Assembly (NCBI GenBank): GCA_000759655.1
Contig: KN174008.1
Location: 1-15,289 of the forward strand
Reading direction: 5' to 3'
DNA: 15,289 bases
Origin: Acidicaldus organivorans
Lineage (GTDB): Bacteria > Pseudomonadota > Alphaproteobacteria > Acetobacterales > Acetobacteraceae
Numbering within the stretch: the stretch's first letter is position 1; each line of letters starts with the position of its first letter. Shown here in pieces: positions 7,326-14,808 of the stretch. Both the position numbers and the translations under genes were made by a program. A model generated the notes under the pieces. That model saw nothing but the letters and a program-made list of their open reading frames with translations, searched no databases and was not told the origin of the DNA.

Positions 7326-7959
7326 GAGAAAAGCGCCGGCCCCAGCCAAGGCGGGGGAAGGAGATGCGCCGCAGCCGGCGCAAGCGTCCTCTTCCGCCGC
7401 CTCTGCCGCACTGGATCGCGCCTTCTGGTATCTCTTTCTCGAAGGTGTCACCCCCCTTCCCGGCAAGCAGCGACCGGCTCCGGCGGAGCCTCCCTCCCCG
7501 CCCGCCGCCGCAACCCCCAAGCCGCTCTCTCCCGCCCGCACGCGCTCGGCCCCCGTTGCGGTCACCTTTCCGCCGCTTGCCATCGAAGCCGCCCCGCGCG
7601 GGATCGGGCGCGCCCAGAGGCGGCGGTTGCAGGAGCCCTCGCCGAGCGGGGCGCGCCAGATCGACCTGCACGGGGAGACGCTGGAAAGCGCCTTCCGGCG
7701 ACTGAGAACCGCGCTCGCCGAATGCCTCGCCGCCGAGATCCGCATCCTCGACGTGATCACCGGTCATGGGCGGAGCGGGCTGGGCGGGGCGATCCGGCGC
7801 GAGCTCCCCCATTGGCTCAACCGCGCCGACATCCGCCCACTCGTCATTGCCGCCTTTCAGGTCCACCCCGCCAATCCCGGCGCGACCCGCCTCCTGCTCC
7901 GCCGGCGCCAGCGGGTCGGCGTCAGGCGCGATGGAGGATCTGGCTCAGAAAAAGTTTGA
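7294..7959 (+). CDS. Smr-domain (MutS2 C-terminal-like) protein
   Basis: A 221-residue protein with a proline/alanine-rich, probably disordered N-terminal half and a C-terminal Smr domain, a small fold known for nicking or endonuclease activity on branched DNA or RNA. Visible motifs are the short N-terminal [15 protein letters not shown] block seen in alphaproteobacterial stand-alone Smr proteins, DLHG at 124-127 and TGHG at 156-159 (TGxG motif), then a final ATRLLLRRR where GAxxVxLRR is common. The ATG at 7294 lies inside lutC, a 32-bp overlap; no other start codon fits before the conserved block, apart from an ATG at 7258. The coupling to lutC may be translational only. Its 3' end overlaps the convergent aapP by 38 bp. 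The cellular role is unknown. Confidence 0.82.
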   Translation: MTRRPSRTRAERKAPAPAKAGEGDAPQPAQASSSAASAALDRAFWYLFLEGVTPLPGKQRPAPAEPPSPPAAATPKPLSPARTRSAPVAVTFPPLAIEAAPRGIGRAQRRRLQEPSPSGARQIDLHGETLESAFRRLRTALAECLAAEIRILDVITGHGRSGLGGAIRRELPHWLNRADIRPLVIAAFQVHPANPGATRLLLRRRQRVGVRRDGGSGSEKV

Positions 7960-8689
7960 GCCGCTCGCTCTTCGGCTGGTTGAAGAAGACCGCAGGCGGG
8001 CCTTCCTCGATGATCTCGCCGCGGTCCATGAAGATCACCCGGTCGGCGACGCGCTCGGCAAAGCCCATCTCGTGGGTGACGCAGAGCATGGTGGTGCCGC
8101 TTTCGGCGAGTTCGATCATCACGTCGAGCACTTCGCGCACCATCTCCGGATCGAGCGCCGAGGTGGGCTCGTCGAACAGCATGAGCCGGGGCTGCATGCA
8201 AAGCGCCCGGGCGATCGCCACCCGCTGCTGCTGTCCGCCCGAGAGCTGGGCGGGGTATTTGCGGGCCTGATCGGCGATATGGACGCGGGCGAGATACTCC
8301 ATCGCCCGCGCCTCCGCCGCCTCGCGCGAGAGACCCCGCACTTTCATCGGCGCGAGCGTGCAGTTCTCGAGCACGGTGAGATGGGGGAAGAGATTGAAGG
8401 ACTGGAACACCATCCCCACCTCCTGGCGGATGGTGCGGAGCAGGCGGGGGTCGTCGCGGAGCTCGCGCCCCTCGACCACGATCCGCCCTCGGTCGTGGAG
8501 TTCGAGCCCGTTGATGCAGCGGATCATCGTCGATTTGCCCGACCCGGAGGGGCCGCAAATGACGATGCGCTCACCGCGGCGCACGGAGAGCGACACGCCC
8601 CGCAGCACATGGAGGCGGCCGAACCATTTCTCGACCTGCTCCATTACCACCACCGTCTCGGCGGCGTTCGATTCCACTGCGGTGCTCAT
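7922..8689 (-). CDS. aapP: General L-amino acid ABC transporter, ATP-binding protein
   Basis: Nucleotide-binding subunit that powers amino-acid import by the AapJQMP (BztABCD-like) polar amino-acid uptake system at the inner membrane. The 255 residues include Walker A GPSGSGKS (46-53), the Q-loop at Gln96 ([12 protein letters not shown]), the signature LSGGQQQR (149-156), Walker [13 protein letters not shown] with Glu174, and the switch His206 (VTHEMGF). These are typical of the GlnQ/HisP family. Its start overlaps the aapM stop by 4 bp (ATGA). It is the last gene of the operon, and its C-terminal codons overlap the end of the convergent Smr gene. Confidence 0.95.
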   Translation of the reverse strand: MSTAVESNAAETVVVMEQVEKWFGRLHVLRGVSLSVRRGERIVICGPSGSGKSTMIRCINGLELHDRGRIVVEGRELRDDPRLLRTIRQEVGMVFQSFNLFPHLTVLENCTLAPMKVRGLSREAAEARAMEYLARVHIADQARKYPAQLSGGQQQRVAIARALCMQPRLMLFDEPTSALDPEMVREVLDVMIELAESGTTMLCVTHEMGFAERVADRVIFMDRGEIIEEGPPAVFFNQPKSERLKLFLSQILHRA

Positions 8690-9798
8690 GCCGGCTCCTC
8701 CGTTGCCGCGAGGGGCGTCGCCGAACGGCTTTCCAGACGCCGGCTCGCCCCCGCCATCGAATAACAGAAGGCGAAATAGATCACGGCGAGGAACAGATAG
8801 ACCTCGATCCCGAAGCCCTGCCAGCGCGGTTCGAGGATCGCGGTGCGGGCGGTGGTCATCACGTCATAGATGCCGATGACGAGCACGAGGGAGGTGTCCT
8901 TGAAGAAGCCGACGAAGGTGTTGACCAGCATCGGCACGGTGTGGCGGAGCGCCTGGGGCAGGATGACGTGGCGCATGCTCTGCCAGTAGGAGAGCCCCAA
9001 GGCGGAGGCGGCCTCATATTGGCCTTTGGGCAGAGCGGCGAGCCCCGCCCGCACCACTTCGGCGAGATAGGCGCCGGCGAAGAGGATGAAGGCGATCTGG
9101 GCGCGCAGCAATTTGGCGATCTCGATGCCGGGCGGCAGGAAAAGCGGCAGCATGACGCTCGCCATGAAGAGGAGGCTGATCAGCGGCACGCCGCGGATGA
9201 GTTCGATGTAGAGGATGGAGAGCCCCTTGAGCAGCGGAAGCCCGCGGCTTGCGCGGGCGAGGGCGGCGAGGATGGCGAGCGGAAAGGCCAGCGCCAGCCC
9301 CACTGTGGCGAGGAAGAGTGTGATCGGAAGCCCGCCCCATTGATCGGCGGGAACGAAGGGAAGCCCTGCGAACCCGCCCCACATCAGCGCCGCCGAAAAG
9401 ACGAGTGCCCCGGCCCAGACCACGAAGAGCGAGGGGTGCCAGAAGCGGCGGAAGAGGCTTGCTGCGAAGAGGCCGATGAAGAGGAGGACGACCAGAGCAG
9501 GCCGCCATTGTTCGGCGTAAGGATAGAAGCCGAAGAGGATGAAGCGGTATTTTTCGCCGATCACCGCCCAGCAGGCGCCCTCGCCGAGGGCGGCGCGGCA
9601 GGCATCGGTATTGGGCGCGCCATCGGGACCCGCGGGCACCGACCAGACCGCATGCCAGACCGCCCAAGCGAGGAAGCGCCAGGCAACCCAGGCGATGAGG
9701 AGGACAAGGAGCGCGGTGACCGAAGCCGAGATGAGCCAAGCGCGCCTTTCGCGCGCGCTGGCGAGGGGACGGGCCGGGCGGGAAGGAGCGGGGGCCAT
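8686..9798 (-). CDS. aapM: General L-amino acid ABC transporter, permease AapM
   Basis: One of two paired inner-membrane permeases that form the translocation channel of the AapJQMP importer. The 370-residue length and the extended N-terminal part fit AapM/BztC: a first hydrophobic helix near 23-45, a periplasmic stretch with Cys residues ([19 protein letters not shown], a hallmark of the family), and then a canonical His/Glu/Gln-type permease domain. The EAA loop that contacts the ATPase is seen about 260-285 ([21 protein letters not shown], here marked by its EAASALG and VILPQALR ends). Its start shares one base with the aapQ stop (TGATG), indicating coupled translation. Confidence 0.94.
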   Translation of the reverse strand: MAPAPSRPARPLASARERRAWLISASVTALLVLLIAWVAWRFLAWAVWHAVWSVPAGPDGAPNTDACRAALGEGACWAVIGEKYRFILFGFYPYAEQWRPALVVLLFIGLFAASLFRRFWHPSLFVVWAGALVFSAALMWGGFAGLPFVPADQWGGLPITLFLATVGLALAFPLAILAALARASRGLPLLKGLSILYIELIRGVPLISLLFMASVMLPLFLPPGIEIAKLLRAQIAFILFAGAYLAEVVRAGLAALPKGQYEAASALGLSYWQSMRHVILPQALRHTVPMLVNTFVGFFKDTSLVLVIGIYDVMTTARTAILEPRWQGFGIEVYLFLAVIYFAFCYSMAGASRRLESRSATPLAATEEPA

Positions 9799-10916
9799 CA
9801 GCCGCGCTCCCGCTTGAGCCGGGCATCGAAGAGGTTGAGGGCGAAGCTCACGCTCAGGCTGATGCCGAGATAGACCGCCATCATCAAGGCGATCGCCTCG
9901 ATCGCCTGGCCGGTCTGGTTGAGGATGGTCTCGGTGATCGAGGCGAGATCCTGATAGCCGATCGCCACGGCGAGCGAGGAGTTTTTGACGAGATTGAGAT
10001 ACTGGCTGATCATCGGCGGAATGACGATGCGAAGTGTCTGGGGCAGGATGACGAGGCGCAGCACCTCACCTTCGGAAAAGCCGAGCGCGCGGCCCGCCTC
10101 CCACTGCCCGCGCGGAATGGCGAGCAGCCCGCCGCGCACGATCTCGGCGACATAGCTCGCCGTATAGAGGACAAGGCCGGTGAAGAGGGCGACGTATTCG
10201 GGGCTCAGCACCATGCCGCCCTGGAAATTGAAGCCGCGGAGTTGCGGGGCCTCGAGGTGGAAGGAGGGGTGGAGCGCGAAGAGGGCGAGGAGGGCGAGCA
10301 CGAGCCCCGGTCCCCAGCGGAGCGCGGCTCCCCTGGCGCCGCGCTGGTTCACCGGCACCAGGCGCGCCGCCGCCAGACGGGCGGCTGCGAGCACGAGGAG
10401 AGCGACGAGCAGCGTGCCTGCGCCCTCGAGGACCGGCACGACGAGGCCCCGGTTGGAGAGGAACACGCCGGGGAGGAGGCGGAAGGCCTGACGGGGCGGG
10501 GGCAGGACCTGGGCGAGCCCGTACCAGAAGAAGAGCTGCAGCAGGAGCGGGATGTTGCGCAGCCCCTGCACATAGGCCGCGGCGAGCCGGGCGAGCAGGG
10601 TGATGCGCGAGAGCCGGGCGAGCCCCACCAGCGTGCCCCAAAGGGTGGCTACCACGCAGCCCGGGATCGCCACTTTCAGCGTGTTGAGCACGCCGATGAG
10701 GAAGGCGCGGCCATAGGTGCTGACCGAAGGGGTGTAGGCGATCGGCGTCTCCCCGATCGGGATCGGCGCGGTCTGGGTGAGGAAGTGAAAGCCGGTGGCG
10801 ATGTGGCGGGTGGCGAGATTTTCCTCGGCATCATGGATGAAGAGGAAGGCCAGCGCCGCCGCCCCGGCGCAGACGAGGATCTGCCACCCCCAGGCGATCA
10901 GTTGCCGCCGTCCCAT
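9798..10916 (-). CDS. aapQ: General L-amino acid ABC transporter, permease AapQ
   Basis: Partner permease of AapM. The 372-residue protein has an N-terminal helix (about 8-26), a split permease domain interrupted by a helical insertion and periplasmic segment as usual for AapQ/BztB, and the EAA loop at about 270-290 (EAGRALGFSEGEVLRLVILP). The motif GLRNIPLLLQLFFWYG at about 118-133 is typical of the amino-acid permease N-terminal half. It starts 9 bp after the aapJ stop; no clear ribosome-binding site is present, so it probably relies on coupling from aapJ. It shares one base with the start of aapM. Confidence 0.94.
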   Translation of the reverse strand: MGRRQLIAWGWQILVCAGAAALAFLFIHDAEENLATRHIATGFHFLTQTAPIPIGETPIAYTPSVSTYGRAFLIGVLNTLKVAIPGCVVATLWGTLVGLARLSRITLLARLAAAYVQGLRNIPLLLQLFFWYGLAQVLPPPRQAFRLLPGVFLSNRGLVVPVLEGAGTLLVALLVLAAARLAAARLVPVNQRGARGAALRWGPGLVLALLALFALHPSFHLEAPQLRGFNFQGGMVLSPEYVALFTGLVLYTASYVAEIVRGGLLAIPRGQWEAGRALGFSEGEVLRLVILPQTLRIVIPPMISQYLNLVKNSSLAVAIGYQDLASITETILNQTGQAIEAIALMMAVYLGISLSVSFALNLFDARLKRERG

Positions 10917-10925
10917 CGCGAGGGC

Positions 10926-11984
10926 TCAGCGCAGCGGCGGTGCGTAGAGGAGGCCGCCGTGGTTCCAGAGATTGTTGAGGCCCCGCTGCAGGCCGAGCTG
11001 GCCCATGGTCCGATCCCACACCTCGGCGGTGTTGCCGACCTGCTTGATCACGTTATAGGCCCATTTGTTGTCGAGCCCGAGCGATTTGCCGAGATCGCCC
11101 TCCACACCGAGCATGCGGCGGATGTCGGGGCTCTGGCTGGTGAGGAAACTGTCCACGTTGTGGCTCGAAATGCCGAGCTCCTCGGCGGTGATCTGGATGA
11201 AGCTCACCCAGCGCACGATGTCGAACCACTTGTCATCGCCCTTGCGCACCACCGGGGCGAGCGGCTCCTTGCTGATGAGCTCGGGGAGCAGGACGTAATC
11301 CCCGGCGTGTTCGCCCTGAATGTAGCGGAAGGCGGCCAGCGCCGAAGCGTCGGTCGAATAGACGTCGCAGCGGCCGGAGAGGAAGGCGCGGCGCAGTTCC
11401 TCGACGTCCTGGATCTCGACCGGGGTGTATTTCATGTTGTTGGCGCGGAAATAGTCAGCGATGGCGAGTTCGGTCGAGGTGCCCGGCTCGACGCAGATGG
11501 TCGCCCCGTCGAGATCGCGGGCCGAGGTCACCCCGCTCGATTTCTTCACCAGAAACCCGGTGCCGTCATAGAAATTGACCACCCCGAAGAGGAGGCCCAG
11601 GCTCGACTCACGCTGGAGCGTCCAGGTCGTCTCGCGCACCAGGACGTCGATCTCGCCGCTTTGCAAGGCGGTGAAGCGGTTCTCGGTGGTGAGGGGGACG
11701 AACTTGACCTTGGTGGCGTCCCCGAGCACCGCGGCGGCGATCGCCCGGCAGCCCTCTGCATCCAGGCCCTGCATCACCCCCTTGCTGTCGGGGAGCGAGA
11801 ACCCGGCGACACTGCCCGACACCCCGCAATTGAGCACGCCGCGCGACCGCACCGCAGCCAGCGTGGGCGAAGCAGCCTGGCTTTCGGCGGCGCGAGCCGG
11901 CGGCTGCGGGGCGCCAAGGCTCGTGATGCCGAGGGAGAGGCCGAGGGTGAGGGCGAGACGGGAGATGAATTGTGCTGGACGCAT
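10926..11984 (-). CDS. aapJ: General L-amino acid ABC transporter, periplasmic binding protein
   Basis: The solute-binding protein that captures amino acids in the periplasm and delivers them to AapQM. The 352 residues begin with a Sec signal peptide: Arg2, a hydrophobic core at about 9-23, and a likely cleavage after ARA near residue 32. The mature part shows the family-specific start TLAAVRSRGVLNCGVSG, the acidic/aromatic ligand pocket segments TTENRFTALQSGEIDVL and TWTLQRES, and the conserved CDVYSTDASALA block. Length and motifs match AapJ/BztA. The ATG at 11984 has GAGG about 7 nt upstream. It is the first gene of the operon, transcribed from the AT-rich divergent region at 11985-12279; the substrate spectrum (polar to broad L-amino acids) is known of the family, not visible here. 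Confidence 0.95.
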   Translation of the reverse strand: MRPAQFISRLALTLGLSLGITSLGAPQPPARAAESQAASPTLAAVRSRGVLNCGVSGSVAGFSLPDSKGVMQGLDAEGCRAIAAAVLGDATKVKFVPLTTENRFTALQSGEIDVLVRETTWTLQRESSLGLLFGVVNFYDGTGFLVKKSSGVTSARDLDGATICVEPGTSTELAIADYFRANNMKYTPVEIQDVEELRRAFLSGRCDVYSTDASALAAFRYIQGEHAGDYVLLPELISKEPLAPVVRKGDDKWFDIVRWVSFIQITAEELGISSHNVDSFLTSQSPDIRRMLGVEGDLGKSLGLDNKWAYNVIKQVGNTAEVWDRTMGQLGLQRGLNNLWNHGGLLYAPPLR

Positions 11985-12077
11985 GACAGCCTCGAACAGA
12001 AAGAGGGACAGGCCCCCAAACTGGAAGATCGCGCCGCATTGGGCAAGGGGGGATCGACCGGCGAGGGTGGGATGAGG

Positions 12078-12097
12078 GAGGGCGGGTCGCCGCCCTC
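12078..12097 (-). promoter_or_regulatory. 8-bp hairpin in the aapJ leader
   Basis: GAGGGCGG and CCGCCCTC form a perfect 8-bp stem with a 4-nt loop. It would lie near the 5' end of the aapJ transcript, about 95 bp before the start codon, directly downstream of the proposed -10 element. No T-run follows, so it is more likely an mRNA-stability or regulatory element than a terminator. Confidence 0.45.
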
Positions 12098-12111
12098 GTC
12101 ATTCGTCTCCA

Positions 12112-12153
12112 ATCATAACGTATCGCGAGTTGTTGACATTGATATACATATCA
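12112..12153 (-). promoter_or_regulatory. Candidate aapJ promoter and 14-bp palindromic operator
   Basis: On the minus strand, TATGAT (12117-12112) is a five-of-six match to the -10 consensus, with ATGTCA (12139-12134, four of six) 16 bp upstream as a weak -35. Directly upstream of that -35 lies the palindrome TGATATACATATCA (12140-12153), whose 6-bp arms TGATAT/ATATCA are exact reverse complements around AC. It is the most AT-rich stretch in the window. An activator or repressor site for the aap operon, or for the divergent small gene, is a reasonable inference; the binding protein is unknown. Confidence 0.5.
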
Positions 12154-12279
12154 TGATGCTGTTGATTACCTGACATCCGATAATCTTACTTACCAAATGG
12201 ACGTCGTGTTAGACGGTGTTCTGACGCCTCGATGGGCGCCGGACATGTCCCGCAAGGGACGATGGAAGGAACGGGTCCG

Positions 12280-12495
12280 ATGAAACGCGTCATCTCCTTG
12301 TTGGGTGTGGGGATCGGGATCGGCGTGATGGCGGCTTTCTTCACCGGCGGGCCGCTCGCTGGGGCCCCCGGTGTGCCGCTCGCCCACCCGCATCTTCAGA
12401 GTATCGGCAATGCGCATGCGGCTGTCCTCGCCATGAGTCAGGGACGGGGCGAGACATCCACGACGGATCGGCCATCGCCCAACGGCAATGGCTGA
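12280..12495 (+). CDS. Small hypothetical membrane or secreted protein (71 residues)
   Basis: Not recognised. It begins with a positively charged N-terminus (Met-Lys-Arg) and a glycine-rich hydrophobic stretch at about residues 4-21, followed by a Pro/Gly/Ala segment, a short His-containing region (LAHPHLQSIGNAHAA) and a polar tail rich in Ser/Thr/Pro/Asn. This suits a signal peptide or a single membrane anchor. AAGGAA lies about 9 nt before the ATG at 12280, which is why this start is preferred over an in-frame ATG at 12232. The gene is divergent from aapJ and is followed, 76 bp after its stop, by a strong intrinsic terminator, which supports it being a real transcription unit. Coding status is unproven. 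Confidence 0.5.
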   Translation: MKRVISLLGVGIGIGVMAAFFTGGPLAGAPGVPLAHPHLQSIGNAHAAVLAMSQGRGETSTTDRPSPNGNG

Positions 12496-12571
12496 TAGGG
12501 GAGCGGTTTTCAGCTTCCCTTCCTCGGCATGAGGCAGACGCCTCGTGTCGTCTCGGAAACCTGAAACTCGG

Positions 12572-12597
12572 CCCGGTCGCAAGACCGGGTCTTTTTT
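12572..12597 (+). terminator. Strong intrinsic terminator of the small gene
   Basis: CCCGGTC (12572-12578) pairs exactly with GACCGGG (12583-12589) across a GCAA tetraloop, followed by TCTTTTTT (12590-12597). GCAA is a stable GNRA loop. Flanking CCTGAAA (12560-12566) and TTTCAGG (12595-12601) are also reverse complements, so a longer alternative stem that includes the T-run is possible. It points away from the small gene at 12280 and faces the convergent aldo/keto reductase. Confidence 0.88.
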
Positions 12598-12633
12598 CAG
12601 GCCTTTCCGCCATCCCGGGCTGGCTCGGTGATT

Positions 12634-13528
12634 TCACAGCGTCTCGACGAAGCGGATCATCCGCAAGCGGGTTTCGGGATCGGGCAGCGGGCCGGACAGG
12701 GCCTCGAGGTTTTCGCGCATATGGGCGGGGATTGGCGGTGCCGGGGATCACCGCGGTGACGCGGGGATCGGCGAGCAGGAATTTGAGGAAGAACACCGCC
12801 CACGAGGAGGCGAAGCCCTGCGCCCAGTCCGGCAGGGGGCGGCCGCGCACCGCGCGCAACAGCCGCGCCCGGCCGAGCGGCAGAGCGGTGAGCACCGCCA
12901 CCCCTTGCTCGGCCGCTGCCGGGAGAACGCGCTTTTCGGCGAGCCGGTCCTCGAGCGAATAGCCGATCTGCACGAAATCCGGCCGCTCACGCGCGATCAC
13001 TGCCGCCACCGCGTCGTAATCCGCATGAAACGTCGAGGTGATCCCGATATAGCGGCATTTTCCCGCCTTCTGCCAGTCGCGGAAGCGGGCGAGCGACTGG
13101 TCGGGATCGCGCACATTGTGAAGCTGGAGCAGATCGACCGAGGCGGTCCGCAGCCGGGCGAGCGAGCGGGCGAGTTCCGCCTCAATGGGGGCTTCGAGCT
13201 TGGTGGCGAGAAATACCCTCGCGCGCGCGCCGAGTTCGGCAAGGACGGCCCCGATCACCGCTTCGGCGTCGCCATAGGTCGAGGCGGTGTCGATCAGCGA
13301 CCCCCCGCCTTCGAGCAGCGCGCCGATCACCGCCTTGGCCTTGGCGCGGGTCTCCGCATCGTCATCGTCGAACACATAGGCCGTCCCCAGCCCCACCGCC
13401 GGGATCTTCTCTCCCGAATGGGGAATGGGGCGGAGGAGTGGCGTCTCGGCCCGCACCGGGCGGATTGCGGCGAGCGCCGGCAGAGACGCGAGCAGGGTGC
13501 GGCGGGAGAGCAGGGGGAGGGACGTCAT
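12634..13528 (-). pseudogene. Tat-exported aldo/keto reductase with a one-base frameshift near its C-terminus
   Basis: NAD(P)H-dependent aldo/keto reductase with a (beta/alpha)8 fold. The N-terminus LLSRRTLLASLPALA with twin Arg9-Arg10, and RPVRA before ETP, is a Tat signal, so the enzyme should be periplasmic. The AKR tetrad is present: Asp80 and Tyr85 (LIDTASTYGDAEAVIG), Lys110 (FLATKLEAP) and His137 (LLQLHNVRDP); VIPGTANP near 260-267 is the cofactor phosphate region. The frame is then lost at a run of four G at 12727-12730: as read, it runs on for about 130 unrelated residues to 12341. Dropping one base restores an ending of the family type (PAHMRENLEAL to RMIRFVETL, stop at 12634-12636), giving 297 residues. 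This is either a real mutation or a homopolymer sequencing error. The start overlaps the upstream transporter's stop by 4 bp. Confidence 0.85.
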
Positions 13529-14808
13529 GGCGCAGTCTCCTGAGCGTGCAACGCCGTTCCCGCCCCGGCGCGGCGGCGCTCCGCACGGCCCAGCACCACG
13601 GAAAGCGCTGCCCACAACGCCGAGAGCGGGGCCATGAGCAGGGCGATGGCGGCGAGCTTGAGCCCTGCCGCTCCGAGCAGGCCGAACAGCCAGCCGGAGA
13701 CGGCGTCGGAGGCGCGGTAGAACACGACGTCGATCAGGTTCTTCGCCTTGAACTTCTCCTCGCGGGAGAGAACGGTGAAGAACACCTGCCGCGCCGGATT
13801 GGCGAAGGCGAAATTGGTCCAGCGCTGGGCGATTTGCAGCGCAATGACGAGGCCGAGCGCCGGATGGGCGGCGAGGGCGAGGAACCCTGCCGCATAGAGG
13901 AGCGGGAGCAGCGCGGCGGAAAGCCCCGTCCCCCATCTTCCGATCAGGCGGCCGGTGAGGAAGAGCTGGGTGAGCAGCGTGAGCAGATTGACCGCCGCAT
14001 CCATCCCGGCAAAAAGCGCTGTCTGCCGCCCCGCGCCGTGCACGCTCGCCGCCACCAGCCGCGCCTGGGTGAGATAGAGGACGGTCGCGGCGAGTGACTG
14101 GCCAGCGATCCAGCCCGCAAGTCCAAGCAGATAGGGCGAGCGGAGGAGCGCGGTGAAGGCGCCGAAGGCGCCGCCGCCGAGCGGGGCCTCCGCGCGGTGA
14201 GGGCGGGCGGAAGGATGATCGGCCGAAGGGGCGTGCTCGAGGCGGTTTGCGCAGAAGAGAGCCCCTTCGAGGAACAGCGCGGCGATCAGCAGCAATTCGC
14301 GCGGGGCGAGCCAGTGCAGCAGGACGAGCGTGATGAGCGGGCCGAGCAGCGCCCCCGCCGTGCCGCCCGCCCCGATGAAGCCGAAGAGCCGCTGGCCTTC
14401 CTCGTTGGAGAAGGTATCGGCCATCACCGACCAGAAGAGCGTGACCGCGAAGAGATTGAACACGCTGGTCCAGACGAAGAAGACGCGCGCGAGCAGCGGT
14501 GGGGCGAGACCCGCCCATGAAGCGGCCCAGAAGAGGAGCAGGTCGAGCGCGAAGAAATGATAGACCGCCTGCACCAGAAGCCGCCGTGACAGCCGCGCCG
14601 CGAGCGCCCCGTAAAGCGGTTGGGCGGCGAGCAGGACGAGGAAGGTCGCGCTGAACAGCCACGGCAGATGGCGCACCCCGCCCGCAATCCCCATCTGGTC
14701 GCGCAAGGGCCGCAGCACGTAATACCCGGCGAGCAGGGTGAGGAAATAGGCGAACGACCACAACGCCGCGCGGCGCGCCGCGGGCTCGGCGGAGGGGAGG
14801 AGGTTCAT
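13525..14808 (-). CDS. MFS/NTP-exchanger-like transporter, about 12 transmembrane helices
   Basis: A 427-residue integral membrane protein resembling the ATP/ADP translocase-like branch of the major facilitator superfamily found in many free-living Proteobacteria, whose substrates are mostly unknown. Hydrophobic helices run along most of its length; characteristic pieces are YYVLRPLRDQMG (about 29-40), FVWTSVFNLFAVTLFWSVMAD in the first half (marked by its FNLF and WSVMAD parts), RLFGFIGAGGTAGALLGP, and FANPARQVFFTVLSREEKFKAKN in the second half (marked by NPARQ and KFKAKN). It overlaps the upstream oxidoreductase stop by 4 bp (ATG at 14806-14808) and the downstream aldo/keto reductase start by 4 bp, so all three are likely one transcript. 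True nucleotide exchange is doubtful outside intracellular bacteria; another solute is more likely. Confidence 0.85.
   Translation of the reverse strand: MNLLPSAEPAARRAALWSFAYFLTLLAGYYVLRPLRDQMGIAGGVRHLPWLFSATFLVLLAAQPLYGALAARLSRRLLVQAVYHFFALDLLLFWAASWAGLAPPLLARVFFVWTSVFNLFAVTLFWSVMADTFSNEEGQRLFGFIGAGGTAGALLGPLITLVLLHWLAPRELLLIAALFLEGALFCANRLEHAPSADHPSARPHRAEAPLGGGAFGAFTALLRSPYLLGLAGWIAGQSLAATVLYLTQARLVAASVHGAGRQTALFAGMDAAVNLLTLLTQLFLTGRLIGRWGTGLSAALLPLLYAAGFLALAAHPALGLVIALQIAQRWTNFAFANPARQVFFTVLSREEKFKAKNLIDVVFYRASDAVSGWLFGLLGAAGLKLAAIALLMAPLSALWAALSVVLGRAERRRAGAGTALHAQETAP

Noticed and set aside
12133..12160. TTGACA on the plus strand as a -35 box for the small gene
   Set aside because: The hexamer is perfect, but no acceptable -10 stands 16-18 bp downstream (only GATGCT at 16 bp); the minus-strand reading with TATGAT is better.
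10242..12173. Very long open frame (about 640 codons) on the plus strand opposite aapQ and aapJ
   Set aside because: Its product is a biased Glu/Gly/Arg/His mix without any domain, and it lies antisense to clearly recognised genes; open antisense frames are expected in GC-rich DNA.
13529..14761. Minus-strand frame that would extend the aldo/keto reductase upstream to about 800 codons
   Set aside because: The added residues are an arginine/alanine-rich out-of-frame reading of the transporter gene; the Tat signal starts at the ATG at 13528.
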